A DNA stretch of 64,000 bases, taken from the NCBI RefSeq assembly GCF_000002425.4, contig NC_037270.1, positions 93,685-157,684 of the forward strand, written 5' to 3'. A program made the position numbers and the translations under genes. The stretch is from Physcomitrium patens. Lineage: Eukaryota > Streptophyta > Bryopsida > Funariales > Funariaceae. The notes beneath the pieces were generated by a model. That model had not been told where the DNA came from. It saw only the letters and a list, made by a program, of their open reading frames with translations, and did not search any database. Shown piece after piece: positions 1-12,542 of this stretch (its first letter is position 1; each line of letters opens with the position of its first letter).

Positions 1-2690
1 ATATTGTTAAGAGTTTTGTACAAGGCCATGAATCTAATATAGCCAAATCCACACTTATAGGTACAAAAGCTTTCTTGCATGCTATAAAAAAAGGATCACC
101 TTTTGTTATTTATGCCACATCCATTTTTAATGATGAAAAGATTTCAGGTGGTATTCTAAATCAATATCAAGATTTTTAAGATATTTTGAAGAAAAAAAAT
201 ATAGATATTCTCTCGGAGCATTGTCCATATGATTGCTCAATCAACTTTGAAGAAAAAATCAGCTACCATTTGGTCCAATCTATAATTTATGACAAAATGA
301 ATTGACTAATCTCGAGAAGTATATAGACAAGAATTAAGCCAAGAATTTCATACACCATTCAAAATTCCTCGCTAAAGCTCTTGTCTTATTTGTGAAGAAA
401 AAAAAAATCACTACAAATATTTATAAATTTTGAAGACTCAACAAGATTACTATTAAGAATAGGTATTCTTTATCTTTGATATCTGGACTTTTTGATTAAT
501 AAAATCAAGCTAAGATCTATAAAAAAATAGATCTATGAAAAGTGTACAATTTTGTCTACATTAAAAAAGATGAATGGAAGACTACATTTTGAACAAAGTA
601 TGGATACTTTGAATGTAATGTCATGCCTTTTGGACTCACAAATGCACCAACTATATTTCAATATCTTATAAATGATGTTTTTTGTGAATTTTTAGATGAT
701 TTTATTATCTATTATTTAAATAATATTTTAATCTATTCTAAAAATAGAAAAAAGTATGAAGTTCATGATTTTTTGTATATTATAAAAACTTATAGATGTG
801 AGATTATATGCCAAGTTAGAAAGTATGTATTATGCACTACTCAAGTTGACTTCTTAGGATATATCATTTCCAACAAAGGACTTATGGTAGATCTGAAGAA
901 GGTTTAAACTATTATAGATTAGAAGATTCTATAAAGAATAATAGATGTGCAATGCTTTTTGAGCTTTGTCAATTACTATTGGATCTTCATTAAGAATTTT
1001 TCTCAAGTTGTAGTTCCTCTTACATGTCTTAAATGTAAAAAAAAAATTAATTGGAGCAAAGAAATTGAAGCATCGTTTGAAGCCTTGAAGTTGGTATTTA
1101 TTTATGTATCAATCTTGTATTGTGTCAACTTTTTAAAGGCATTTTTTATGAAAATAGATGCATCAAATTTACAATAGGTGCTATTTTGTCCCTAATATGG
1201 AATAACGATAAGTTCTAGAAAATTCTCAATAGTTAAGATTAAATATGAAATCCACAATAAAGAACTTCTTGTAATTATAGATCTTTTCTAGAATGACATC
1301 ATTATCTAGTAGACGCTTTCAATCCAATCACTATATATACAAATCACAAGAACTTCAAATATTTCATATCAACACATATTTTGAATCATTGCTAGACTTG
1401 TTGGAACATGACTTTGTCAAGATTTGGATTCAATATCACTTATTGACTAAAAAAACAACAAGATTTATTTAATGCCTTTTTTAGACTTTTTTAGCTTGCA
1501 TCAAAAGAATGAGATGTATCTTTTAATTGAAAAAGGATAATTTTAATAAAGCTAGAATAATTTCATCTTTGAGCAATGAAATCAACATTAATTATTGATT
1601 CAACTTTCTTCAAGCAAATTCAATCAAATATTTTCATTGATTTTCTTGTTCATGATATCAAAAATACTTCTTCTAAGTCTTATGTTACTTCCAAGTTTGA
1701 GTTCAAAAAAAACCTACTTTATTTTGAAGGGCACCTATATGTTCCATAAGAAGAAGCATGTTTACATATCCTTTAAGCATGTTACGACTTTCCAGCAGTA
1801 AGATATTTATTATTATAACATGACTTTGAAGCTAATATTTAAAGATTTTTGGTGGCCACAAGTGTGGAAGGCTGTAAAAGACTTTGTTCAATCATGTGAT
1901 ATTTGTTTAAGGTCAAAAACTTGTCATTGACTTTATAGACTTCTCTAGCCATTATTTATTCTAGAACAACCATAGTCTTCTGTTTCTATGGATTTTATTA
2001 CAGATCTTCTTATCTCAAATTTGTGTAATTCTATATTTGTGATAATAGATTGTTTTATCAAAGTGGCACATTTTGTACCATATATAAAATCTATTACAAG
2101 TGTAGAAATTACCAAGCTTTTCTTTGACAATATCTATTGATATCATGGATTGCCAAAAGATATTATATTCAATAAGGGGACTCAACTTATATTAAGATTT
2201 TGGAGAATCTTTTTTAGTAAATTTTTGCTATAAAAGAAACAAGGTCCATAAAAGATTGCATTCTATGTTCTATCCATGTTTATAGTTTTTGTATAATTAT
2301 GGCATTAAAAAGATGGAAAACCAACAACCGAAAGATTTAACTCAAGAGCCATCATTTACTGAATTATTAGATGAGACATTACAATTATCATAGCCTTTAA
2401 GATGATGTAATATGAATAAAGACCTACAAGAACAACAAGTTCTTTCTGGAATAGATTGTGAGATAGAACAAGTTTAATATTACAACCTAAAAAATGACTC
2501 TTGATATTTAGTGATTTTATTGGAGGTAGTCACAATTTCTGATAGTATTACAAATGTTTTATTTGAAAGAAGTTATAAAGGTTTCAACAATTATTAAATC
2601 ACACAATGGTCTTATCGCATTTAAGTGAGGCATTATTGATCGTTAAGTGGACCTATCAACTACATTTAAAGAAAAGAAAGATCAGAATAC
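1..2690 (+). pseudogene. G1 Ty3/gypsy relic, 3' half (RT, RNase H, integrase)
   Basis: This is a degenerate chromodomain-type gypsy polyprotein that enters the window already truncated. In order one can read the protease-RT linker (1-300), RT fingers (about 350-560), RT palm with MPFGLTNAPTIFQ (623-661), RNase H (about 1,020-1,280, with the MKIDAS remnant of METDAS), integrase zinc region (about 1,790-1,910) and the first part of the integrase core, SMDFIT (about 1,985). The RT catalytic YLDD reads YLNN, so the enzyme is dead, and many in-frame stops and shifts interrupt it. It is nearly identical, stops included, to 36,862-39,551. Around 2,690-2,705 it joins a G2 LTR fragment. Confidence 0.85.
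1..2690. repeat. Segmental duplication, copy 1 (pairs with 36862-39551)
   Basis: Every base from 1 to about 2,690 aligns without gaps to position +36,861. By eye I count about 20 mismatches, most of them in the last 240 bp. Both copies share the same internal stops, so the element was already dead when copied. The left end lies outside the window. Confidence 0.9.
2313..2690 (+). pseudogene. G1 ORF3 relic, copy a
   Basis: This is the first of six copies of an unrecognised reading frame that begins MENQQ and lies downstream of pol. The readable blocks are the N-terminal LTQEPSFTELLDETLQLS and the central LVILLEV...TNVLFERSYKGFNN. Stops are mostly TAA or TGA where other copies have CAA or CGA, as expected from cytosine deamination. 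The copy is cut at about 2,690 by the junction with G2 LTR sequence, so the C-terminal part is missing. Function unknown. Confidence 0.55.
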
Positions 2691-2705
2691 ATCTTAAATA
2701 GAATT

Positions 2706-3493
2706 ATTTGAGGCCATATTAGGAATTAGGGTTATACTTTTGAGTCATTTGAGCTTTTGGTGGCTAAGGTCAGGAGGTTCAAGATTTTGGCTATAGTTTT
2801 GGTTCAAATTTTAAGTCAATCGGAGTTTTTATGAAAGAGATATAGGTGCTCAAAGTTGAGGTGTTGATTTTGTATCCATTGTCATGCTTTTGGATATAAT
2901 ACATTGATACAAAAAGCAACAACAAATCGGCGATTGAGATTGAAAAGAACACTTTTTCAACTACAATTTTGGCATACTATTGTATAGATTTCAAGTTGGA
3001 ATAAAGAAGATATTGGAGGTTAAAATCAGTGCTTATAAATCTAAGGGTAGTAAGTGACCCGATGCACTAGTAGTTGTATTTCGAGCTATATCTTGAGTAA
3101 TTTGAAGAGATTTTGGCTCAAAATTTCTAAGAATATGTATAATCATGTTAATAAACTTTATATATAAAGTTTATAGTATTTTAATTTGGATTTATAAAAT
3201 ATGAAGAAAATAGTACTTAGATACTTATAAATTAGGGTTCGAAGCATCTGCTAGGATTTTTAAGATGTTAGACGATTGATAGCAAATTTATGATTTAATT
3301 ATTTTGTAGTAATGCTTAAGGTTAAATTCTATATTCTCTGTAAATTTTACAAAAACTGAATGATTGGATCCAGAAATATGAATTTCTAAAGTTCAAGAAG
3401 AAAAAAACCTATGTAGAAAAAATATGTTTTGAAGGAGTTTTATTATAATTTAAGTATTTTATACAAAATAAAGGAATTTTTTGGAAGTCAAGT

Positions 3494-3537
<44 letters not shown>

Positions 3538-3890
3538 GATGGATATATAGAGCTATGGTTAAATTTTTATATAAAGATGAGTTTTTGAGAGGAGATTATA
3601 AATTTTCTTTTGAATTATTGAAAATCTAATTTACCAACAAATGGTTAGTTATGATTTGGTATAACCAAAAATGTTTAGAAATTCATAGATATTTTAGAAA
3701 ACCTTATATATAAACCTTCTTAAATGTAAAAGGTTTTACTAGTATAATATCTTTTTAATATTGTAGTATTTATTTGTCTTCTATTTTAAAGATTAAATAA
3801 CTTATTACAGCTTGACCGATAAGTTAAAACTAAACTCTTTATAGTTAAGCACCTAGTGTATTCTCAGATAGAAAACCATGTAATATAATA
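2706..3890 (+). mobile_element. G2 LTR, 5'-truncated
   Basis: This is the 3' part of a G2 long terminal repeat. It starts inside the LTR at GAGGCCATATTAGG and ends CATGTAATATAATA, a decayed form of the family end CATGTATTACGACA. The first 237 bp match 42,266-42,502 at about 96%. A TA run sits at 3,497-3,534. It lies directly against G1 DNA on both sides, so it was probably joined to the upstream duplication by recombination. Confidence 0.7.
3497..3534. repeat. (TA)n run in a G2 LTR
   Basis: About 19 TA units. A similar run occurs at the corresponding place of the G2 LTR at 33,277-33,305, so it belongs to the LTR. Confidence 0.95.
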
Positions 3891-6800
3891 CTGTGATAGT
3901 GATAGATATTATTTTAAAAAAACTTAACTATTTCTTCACCTATAATAGATTTTATATATAGCACAAAATATGCCATCTTGGTAAAATAATCTACTACCAC
4001 AAATATAGAATCATATGAACCTGAGATTGAAAGATGTATGATAAAATCCATAGAAATAGTAGACTATAGTTATTCTTGAATAGGTAATGCATGAAGAAGT
4101 CCATAAGATTGGTGATGATGAGTTTTTAATCTTGAACAAATATCACATAATTATACAAAGTCTTTGACTACCTTCTTTATTTGATGCCACCAAAAATCTC
4201 TCAATATTAGCTCCAAAGTCTTATTGTATCGAAAATGTCCAGCTATTAGAAAGTCATGACAAGTTTGAAGAATATATAATCATGCTCCACCTCCTCGAAT
4301 GTATAATCGTTCCTCAAAATAGAATAAGTTGTCCTTGAACTTGAACTTGAAAGTATCATAAAACTTAGAAAAATTATTCTTAATATCATAGATAAGAAGA
4401 TCAAAGGACATACTTTATTGATTTTACTTAACAAATGTTGAATCAATAGTCGATGTTGATTTTATTATTCAAAACTAAAAATGCTCTAGCTTCAAGAAAA
4501 TTATTCTTTGTTGATCAAAAGATGCATTTCTTTCTTTTAGTATAAGATAAGAACATCTAGAAAGAATGTTTAACTCTTTTTTTTAAAGCATCAAACAATG
4601 CTTTGGCTTCTTTATTCTACTTAAGTTTGCTTTTATAAGTCAAACATATAGGTAGAGCTACAACTTAAAAAAGAATATTGATGAAGATTTAATTATAATT
4701 TACAAAGTCCAAAAAGTATTCCACCTCTTTTATTGTTCTTAGAATCTTTTAATCTATGATAGTTTGGATCTTCTTTGGATCTATTATTAGTCATCTATTA
4801 GAAATGATGTATCCTAAAAAATCAACTTGAATAATATAAAATATACACTTTTCTAACTTGGCATATAATATTGCATCTCTAAGTTTTTATAAGAGATGAC
4901 AAATATAAACTTCATGTTTTTTTGTATTTTTAGAGTAGATTAAGAAGTCATTTTAATAATAAATGATAAAAACATCAAGAAACTCAAAAAAGACATCATT
5001 TATTAAATGTTGAAAAGCAATTGGTGCATTCGTGAATCCAAAAAGTATAATATTATATTTAAAATATCCATGCCTAATTTAAAATATAGTTTTTTATTCA
5101 CCTCCATTATTAATGTATATCAGATTATATATTCTTTGTAGATCTATTTTTGTATAAATCTTTGTTTCATTGAGTTGATCAAAAAGTCTTAAAATCAAAT
5201 GTAGAAGATATCTATTCTTGATGGTGATCTTATTGAGTCCTCAATAGTCCACATATATCTACAAAGATCCATCTTTTCTTTCACAAATATGATAAGAGCC
5301 CTAAATGGATATTTAAAATGATGTATGAAATTCTTAGCCAAGTTTTCATCAATATATTCTTTGATTATAGCCAATTTTTTTTGTGATAGGCTATAAATTG
5401 GTCCAAATGGTGGTTGAGCTCCTTCGGGAAGATCGATAGAACAATCGTAAGGATGATGCTTTAGAAGAATATCTGCATTTATTTTTCAAAAATATCTTGA
5501 AAATCTTGATATTGGCTCAAAATACTACTTGACATCTTCTTACCATCAAAAATAGGCATGGCACATAAAACAAAAGATAATACTTCTTTTGGAACATGCA
5601 TGAAAGTTCTTATAACTACGAGTAAGAATTTGGATATATTAGAGTTATGTATTTTTACTTAACTAACAAGATTTTGAATTAAAATATCAAAAAAATTAAG
5701 GTTACAAGAAATCCAATCTATCTAAGGATTATACTTTTTTAACCAAGATAATTCCAAAATAACTAGATTGGATGAAGATTTTATTATATTATATATTACT
5801 ATGCTATTATGATCTTTAATTTCTACATCTAAAGGAACAATTTCATGTGTTACATCTTTAGAAGATAGTACATGACCATCTATGACTTCTACATGTATAA
5901 GTTTAATTTTTTTGACTAACAATATCTCTTATTTTTTGACAAAATCTTTGTCTGTAAAATAGTTTTAGACTCATAAATGTAACAAAGCTAAGACTTTGTG
6001 ATTTTTTGGTCCTAAATAAACCTCAATTGTAAAATAAGGATAGAGATCTAAGAAGAAAATAAGGCCTTTAGTAGGAATTACGTAAGATTCTAACTGCATG
6101 GTTTCTATTATAGCTAAAAAAACTTGTTTTTTGATATTTTGTCTTTTTTGGCAACCATGCTTTTTATTTTGTGGTTGCGTTATTTCTTTGAACAATGTTG
6201 AGTAGTGTATTTAACTTCTTTATAATATAAGTATAAGCCATCTTAACATTGATGAATTTTTTGCTACTTATGAGAGATTTAAATCATACTATATCAATTT
6301 GCATTAATTTTGGCCTTGATGAATGTATTTTTGAAAACTTAGGAGCTACCATCATCATTTGATTTTTTTTCTTCAAATAAGTCTTTGTTCTTGATATCTT
6401 TTAAATAATTGTTTATTGTATGTAATGGCTTGAATAATAAATTGTTCCAAAGATTCTACCTTTGATATTGTCTAAAATAAATCTTTGATATTATTTTTTA
6501 ATCCATATCAAAATTGATTGACAAGGGCTTTGTCATTCCAATCCATGTTGCAAGAGAGGTTTTAGAATTTAACAATATATATGGTGGCTAACTGTGATCC
6601 TTACCATACAAATAAGAGTTTAGTCTCTGCTACTCATTCTTAATCACTTGCTTTGAAATTGGCCGTAAATACTTGTAGGAATGAATTCAAATTAAAAAAG
6701 AGTCATGAATTCTTTTTTATTAAAAATACAAACAAACAAAGAATACTTCTTAGAAGAAGTATGCTTGTGAATCTGACTTGAGTAAATTCATTGAGATATT

Positions 6801-7201
6801 GGAAGACATGCAACCTTAGATAGAGCTTAATTTCTTCCAAAAATCTTTAAAATTTTGATCTTAATTCATTAAAATTTTTAAGTATACTAATTCTTATTCT
6901 TGTCATACTTATAGAAGCAAAACTCTCTTAATCTGGTTGTAAGATCAATCTACTTGCTTCCTTCAACTGCACAACTTCTTGCTACAGACTTTGAACTTCT
7001 TCTATAGGCATAGGAATAGAACCTCCATAATTCACATTAAAAATATGTCAGATTTCTATTCTTAGACTATTGATTAGCTCATGAAGATCAGAATTAGTTA
7101 CAAATCTACTTTCACTTCTTTAATCTTATCTTCTATAGATAATTCAAATAAAGTCAAAAAGTTAAATTAAAGGAAGATAATCTACAACCTCTGATATCAA
7201 A
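3891..7201 (-). pseudogene. G1 Ty3/gypsy relic, minus-strand copy b (integrase to gag)
   Basis: Read on the minus strand from right to left: gag (about 7,100-6,320), a zinc knuckle (about 6,240-6,180) reading LYLYYKEVKYTTQHCSKK, which keeps the last Cys, protease (about 6,100-5,700), RT (about 5,450-4,800), RNase H and linker (about 4,800-4,450), and integrase zinc region and core start (about 4,440-3,900). The longest open pieces are only 60-75 codons (for example 5,722-5,922 and 5,971-6,195). The 3' end of the element is lost at 3,891, where a G2 LTR begins. The 5' LTR follows at 7,202-7,921. Confidence 0.8.
7188..7201 (-). other. Probable primer-binding site of G1 copy b
   Basis: On the minus strand the bases directly inside the LTR read TTTGATATCAGAGG. 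This resembles the initiator-Met tRNA primer site TGGTATCAGAGC with one G-to-A change and a short offset. In family terms it marks where reverse transcription would start. Confidence 0.5.
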
Positions 7202-7921
7202 TGAGAATTTCTATAAAGAAAATTAATCCACTCTCTTTTAGAAAAAGTTTAATATTAAAAAACTAGGTTGTTTGTATAAAAGTGAGTAGTCCACATCCTT
7301 CAAAATACAACAATAGAAGTGAGATAATCCAATTATTTCTAAAATAAGATAAAATAGTAACTTAGCAATTTTCTCAAACTATCAAAGATATGAATCTTAA
7401 AAAAAGAAAATCCTCAATATATTCATGTGTTACTAAATAGAACTAGAAAGTCACTCAAAGATGATATAATATTGAACTAGAATGGCTATTACTAATAACA
7501 AGAAGATTAAAAAGCCTTGAAACAAGACTAAAAATTAGAAAGGTGTTGATAAGAGTGAAGAAGGCTGCAATCTTGCCTTCATATATACTCTTCACTAGGA
7601 GCTATATAACAATGTTCTATAGGACCTCCAAAACATATTGACTTTGTAAGACACATATCTTAATTTGGAAGACAAATTTTTTATATGTATACCACATAAT
7701 TAACTTATTTTACAAGCTATCAATTCATGGTTAATTTTTTCACTAAATTCATAGCCTACAAATCAACTACTAATATATACAAAGTCACACTAGTATCTAT
7801 AAAGCTTCTAAGAAGCTTCTTAAGAGGATATTATAAAACTAATCTATTTTTATCTATTTTTTTATTAATTTCTACCTATTTATTTAAGTATTTATTATAG
7901 TATGTATATACATCCATGACA
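7202..7921 (-). mobile_element. G1 LTR (5' LTR of copy b)
   Basis: This 720-bp LTR reads on the minus strand from TGTCATGGATGTATATA (ending at 7,921) to TCTCA (7,202). It shares with the other G1 LTRs the blocks on either side of the paired AGAAGCTTC motifs and the GAAGAAGGCT segment. It is followed without spacer by another G1 copy in the opposite orientation. Confidence 0.8.
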
Positions 7922-10900
7922 ACCTTTTGGACTCACGTATGCATAAGTTATTTTTTAACATTTAATAAGTGATGTTTTTTGTAAGTTTCTTGATAATTTT
8001 ATTGTTTGTTATTTGAAAGATATCTTAATCTATTCTAAAAATATAAAAGAGTATGAAGTTCATATTTGTCATCTCTTGTAAAATCTTAGAGATATAATAT
8101 TATATACCAAGTTAGAAAAGTGTGTATTTTATACTAATCAAGTTGACTTTTTAAGATACATCATTTTCAATGGATGGCTAATAATAGATTCAAAGAAGAT
8201 CTAAACTATTATAGATTAAAATATTCTAAAAATAGTAAGATAGGTATAATATTTTTTAAACTTTATAAATTATTATTAAAACTTCATCAAGATTTTTTTT
8301 TTTTTTTTTTTTAATTGCAGCTCCATTTACATATTTGAGTTGTAAAGGCAAACTTTAGTAGAATAAAGAAGCCAAAGTATTGTTTGATGTTTTAAAAAAA
8401 GAATTTATTTTTATATTAATCTTATATCATGTTGACTTCTCTAAGGTATTATTATAAAAACAAATGGGTGAAACTTTACCTTTAATGCATTATTATTACA
8501 AATGGGATTACATGACAAACTCCATCTGATAGTTTTTCATTCCAAAAACATTTCAAAAATCGAGATTAATTATGAGATCTACAACAAAGAGCTCCTTATA
8601 ATCATGGATTTATTTGAAGAATAACGTCATTATTAAGTTAGCGCTTTGAATCTAATCGCCATATATACAAATTATAAGAACTTCAAGTATTTCATATTGG
8701 CAGATATTTTGAATTATTGCCAAGATCATTGGTGCATGTCTTTATCAAGTTTTGATTTCTAGATCACTTATTATCACAAAACACAACAAGATTTATTAGA
8801 TGCTCTTTCTAGATGTTCTTATCTTACACCAAAAAAAAGAGATGTATCTTTTGATCATAATATATTTTCTTGAAGCCAAAATATTTTCACTTTCAAATAA
8901 TAAAATCAATATTGACTATTGATTCAATCTTTTTTAAGCAAATTCAATTATGTCCTTTGATCCTCTTGTCCATGATATTAAAAAAAAAAAATCTTCTAAG
9001 TCTCATGATATTTTGAAGTTTGAGTTTAAAAACAATTTATTCTATTTTTAGAAATAATTATATATTCCAAAAAATGAGGCACAATTATGTGTTCTTCAAA
9101 CTTATTATGACTTTCCAACAGTGAGACATTATAGATATAATAAGATTTAAGAACTAATATTGAGAGATTTTTGGTGGCTTCAAATATGGAAGGAAATTAA
9201 AGACTTTATACAATCATATGATATTTGTTTAAGATCCAAAACTCCTTGCCATCAATCTTATAGACTTCTTCATCTATTACATATTTAAAAACAACCATGA
9301 TCTTTTACTTCTATGGATTTTATTACGAATCTTCTACTCTCAGATTTGAATAATTTTATATTTGTGGTAGTAGATCATTTTATCAAGATGGCACATTTTT
9401 TACCAAAAAAAAAATTTATTACAAGTGAAGAAATGGCTAAGCTTTTTCTTAATAATATCTATAGCTATCACAGAGTTGTATGACATGATTTATAATTTGA
9501 GAATATATGGGATATCTAATTATAAAAAGTTGAGATTTAACTTATTGGCTAAATTCTAATGAATGATTTATTCTATCTTTAATTTATATACAAAGTCTTG
9601 GCTTCCAAAACCTCTTCACTTTAAATAAAATGCTCAAATTATAGCAAAATCCTTCAAAACATATTTTTCTTCCAAAGGATTTTTTCTTTTTAAAATTTAT
9701 AAATTCATATCTCTTGATTCAACCATTTAATTTCACTAAAATTTCTAGATAATATAGCACTTACTCTCAATCTTTATTGCAAAAAAAAAGAACCATAAAT
9801 TCACTACCAATCTTTTGGCATCTTAGAAATCATAGTAGGTAATCTAAATCCAAATCTACAAGCACCTGAGTAGTATTTTCTTTATATCTTAAAAATCAAA
9901 AATTAAAATACCACAAAATTTATGCATAAAATTTTACAACATGATTATATACATTTTAAAACTTTTTGAGCCAAAATCTTAACAAATTGGTCAAGATATA
10001 GCTCAAAATACAACCACTAATGAATTGGGTCACATATTATCCTTAGATTTGAAGTGTTGACTTCAACTCCCAATATCTCTTTTATTCTAACTTAAAATTC
10101 ATCAAATAATATACAAAAAGTATAGCTAAAAAAGCTCTCTATTCAACTTTAATTGCTGATGCCTCATTGCTTTGCAAATGTATGTATTATGATAAAAAGA
10201 ATGATAATTGGTATAAAATCATCACCTTAACTTTGAGCACCTATATCTCTTTCATTTTAATTCCCAATCATACAAAATTTGTACCAAAATCATAGCCAAA
10301 AATCTAAACTTCTTGATCATAGCCTCTAAAGTTTGAATAACCTTGAAAGTGTAATCCTAATCCCTAATAAGGCCTCAAGAAGCCTCCTTGAAGTCCATTG
10401 AATATGATTTTTGGCCAATAGGATTGGAGATTTTCATCATCCATCTCCATTCATCCGTATGGATATCCTAACTTCACTTTTTGCTTCTAAGATTCCTTTC
10501 CAATATTTTGTCTAATAAGATTTACATAGTATATTTTTTAAACACCAAATAAAAGAAAAAAAATAAGACTTCAAAGATCACAAATGTCTAAGAAAGGTTT
10601 TTCAAAATATATAAAATTATTGTCAATATAAAATCAACTTCAATAATAGACCTTTAAAATTAACTATTTCAAAGTAGTAATCTAATCATATTTTGTGATT
10701 AATTTAAATCTAATAATGTGGCTTTTATCACATTGTATAGTAAATTTTATATTAAATATTTATTTGCATTATTTTTACATAGTAACAAAACCACAACACG
10801 ACAACAAATTGACTAAAAATATTATATTGAATAATGGGACTCAATTTATATTAAGATTTTAAAAAACCCTTTTTAAGATTTTAAAAGTAGATATAAAGAT

Positions 10901-11462
10901 TTCTTCAGCTTTTTATTATAAAATTAATGGACAAATAGAATGGATGAATCAAGTTTTGGAATAGTATTTGAGGTATACCATCAATTATCATCAAGATGAT
11001 AGAACAAGCCTTTACTCTTGATAAAGTTTTTTTATAATAATTTGATACGTTCTTCCATTCAATAGATATCTTTTTCTGTCAATTATAGTTATTATCTATA
11101 ACTTGATACTTTTAACTTTTCAAAAGTAAAAAATCTTACAGTAGAAGATTTAAAAAATTGTTTGTCAAAGCTATACACAATAATAAAGGTGCAGTCAAAG
11201 ATAGCTCAAGAACCTCAAAAAATTAATGTAGATGCCTATCGCAAAGAACAACCACAATTCAATATAGGTGACAATCTAGGGTTACTTTGTTGTAATATTA
11301 AAACTACTTGTCTTTAAAATAAATTGAACTATTGTAGGCTTTTACCTTTTCTTATTAGAAAAGAAGTCAATTTTGTTACTTATTGATTATATCTATTAAA
11401 GTCTATAAAGATCTACTCTATATTTTACATTGTTGAGGTAGAAAAAAATTATCTTAAAAAAG
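7922..11462 (+). pseudogene. G1 Ty3/gypsy relic, plus-strand copy c, split by a G2 LTR
   Basis: RT palm begins immediately at 7,922 (remnant of MPFGLT). RNase H follows (about 8,300-8,800), then linker and integrase zinc region (about 8,880-9,250) and integrase core (9,300-9,476). A G2 LTR (9,477-10,803) interrupts the integrase, which resumes at 10,804 with KNIILNNGTQF. The segment at about 10,930 reads GQIEWMNQ and keeps the Glu of the DDE triad. The chromodomain and ORF3 are missing, because at about 11,463 another LTR-like sequence starts. Confidence 0.75.
9477..10803 (-). mobile_element. Solo G2 LTR inserted in G1 integrase
   Basis: The plus strand starts TGTATGACATGATTTATAATT, a decayed form of TGTCGTAATACATGAAGTCTT, and ends CACAACACGACA. 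It is 1,327 bp long. Its core resembles 33,340-34,523 and, inverted, 2,706-3,890 and 40,100-40,900. The integrase reading resumes directly afterwards. I could not define a clean target duplication here. Confidence 0.7.
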
Positions 11463-11992
11463 TGTAGAACTTTTAGCTATCACTAATTGCTTAATTAAGC
11501 CTCAAGATTAAAAAAATATGCCAAGTTTATATACAAAATTATCCCTATAGATACAATTACATTAATATATAAGCCTTAAGTACCAAAGGTCACCAAAAAT
11601 GTAATAAAAATATTATAAAATCTTATATATACTTAAGGTGAATTTATTCCAAATTCATCAATTCATATCTCACAATCGAACCATTCAAACAAACCAAAAT
11701 TTTAAATGAAGTATTGTTATAATTATAACCACTATCATAACAAATTTTAATTGCAAATTTGTTATGGATCTTGAAAGATTTCCAAAATCTAAATAGTAGC
11801 TTCAAATCCTTGCTTACATACACCTATGAGCAAATTTTCTTTATATTTCATAAACTAAGTACTCAAATATTATAAAACTTTGACATATAAATTTTTAACT
11901 TAGTAACACACACTTCTATAACTTTTGATCTAAAAATTAATCCAAAAACTCAAGATATGGCTCCAATCATTACTATCAACAAAGCGACTTAC
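11463..11992 (-). mobile_element. G2-type LTR fragment
   Basis: Bases 11,700-11,990 are the reverse complement of the G2 LTR section near 40,610-40,900. The left 240 bp start TGTAGAACTTTTAGC after a purine-rich stretch and resemble 22,668-22,740; I cannot place them firmly in a family. The right end is truncated by the G1 LTR that begins at 11,993. Confidence 0.5.
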
Positions 11993-12542
11993 TATCAAGG
12001 ACAAGAATTTGAAAAACATAAATAAAAAAGTAAGATTTTTCTCAAAAAAAGATGACAAAATAGAAATAATTAAATATGTATATTAAAAAACAAACTGGAA
12101 TGGCTATTGCCAAAAGACAAGAAAACTAGAGACCCTTGAAACTAGACTAAAAGTAAGAAAGGAGTTGACAAGAATGAAGAAGGCTTCACTTTTGCCTCTA
12201 TATATACTATCTACTTAGGAGCTACGTGGCAACGTTCTACAAGACCTCCAAAAACTTGTTGACTTTGTAAAACATGTATCTTAACTTGTAAGGTAAGTTT
12301 TCTATGTGGGCACCACATAATTAGCTTATTCCACAAGCTACCAACATGTGTGGCACGTGGTTAACTTGTTGACCAAGTTTCTAACCTATCAATCAAGTAT
12401 AAACATATATAAAATCAAAGCAGTGTCTATAAAGCTTTTAGGAAGCTTTTCTAGAAGATATTATGAAATTAATCTATTTTTACCTACTTCTACCTATTCA
12501 TATCACCTAGATAACAACTATAATAAACATATGTCGATGACA
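11993..12542 (-). mobile_element. G1 3' LTR of copy d
   Basis: This LTR reads on the minus strand from TGTCATCGACATATG (ending at 12,542) toward 11,993. It is 550 bp, missing the last part of the LTR relative to the 720-bp copy. It lies next to a polypurine tract on its inner side, which identifies it as the 3' LTR of the minus-strand element ending at 19,581. Confidence 0.85.

Noticed and set aside
4246-4446. Short ORFs beginning MIQHLLSKINQ or MIQLSSSKFNQ at 1595, 4246, 14303 and 38456
   Set aside because: They are a second frame over the RNase H to integrase linker in all G1 copies. The frame conserved with known gypsy proteins is the other one (for example KQVQSNMSSDPLICDIK at 14334-14561).
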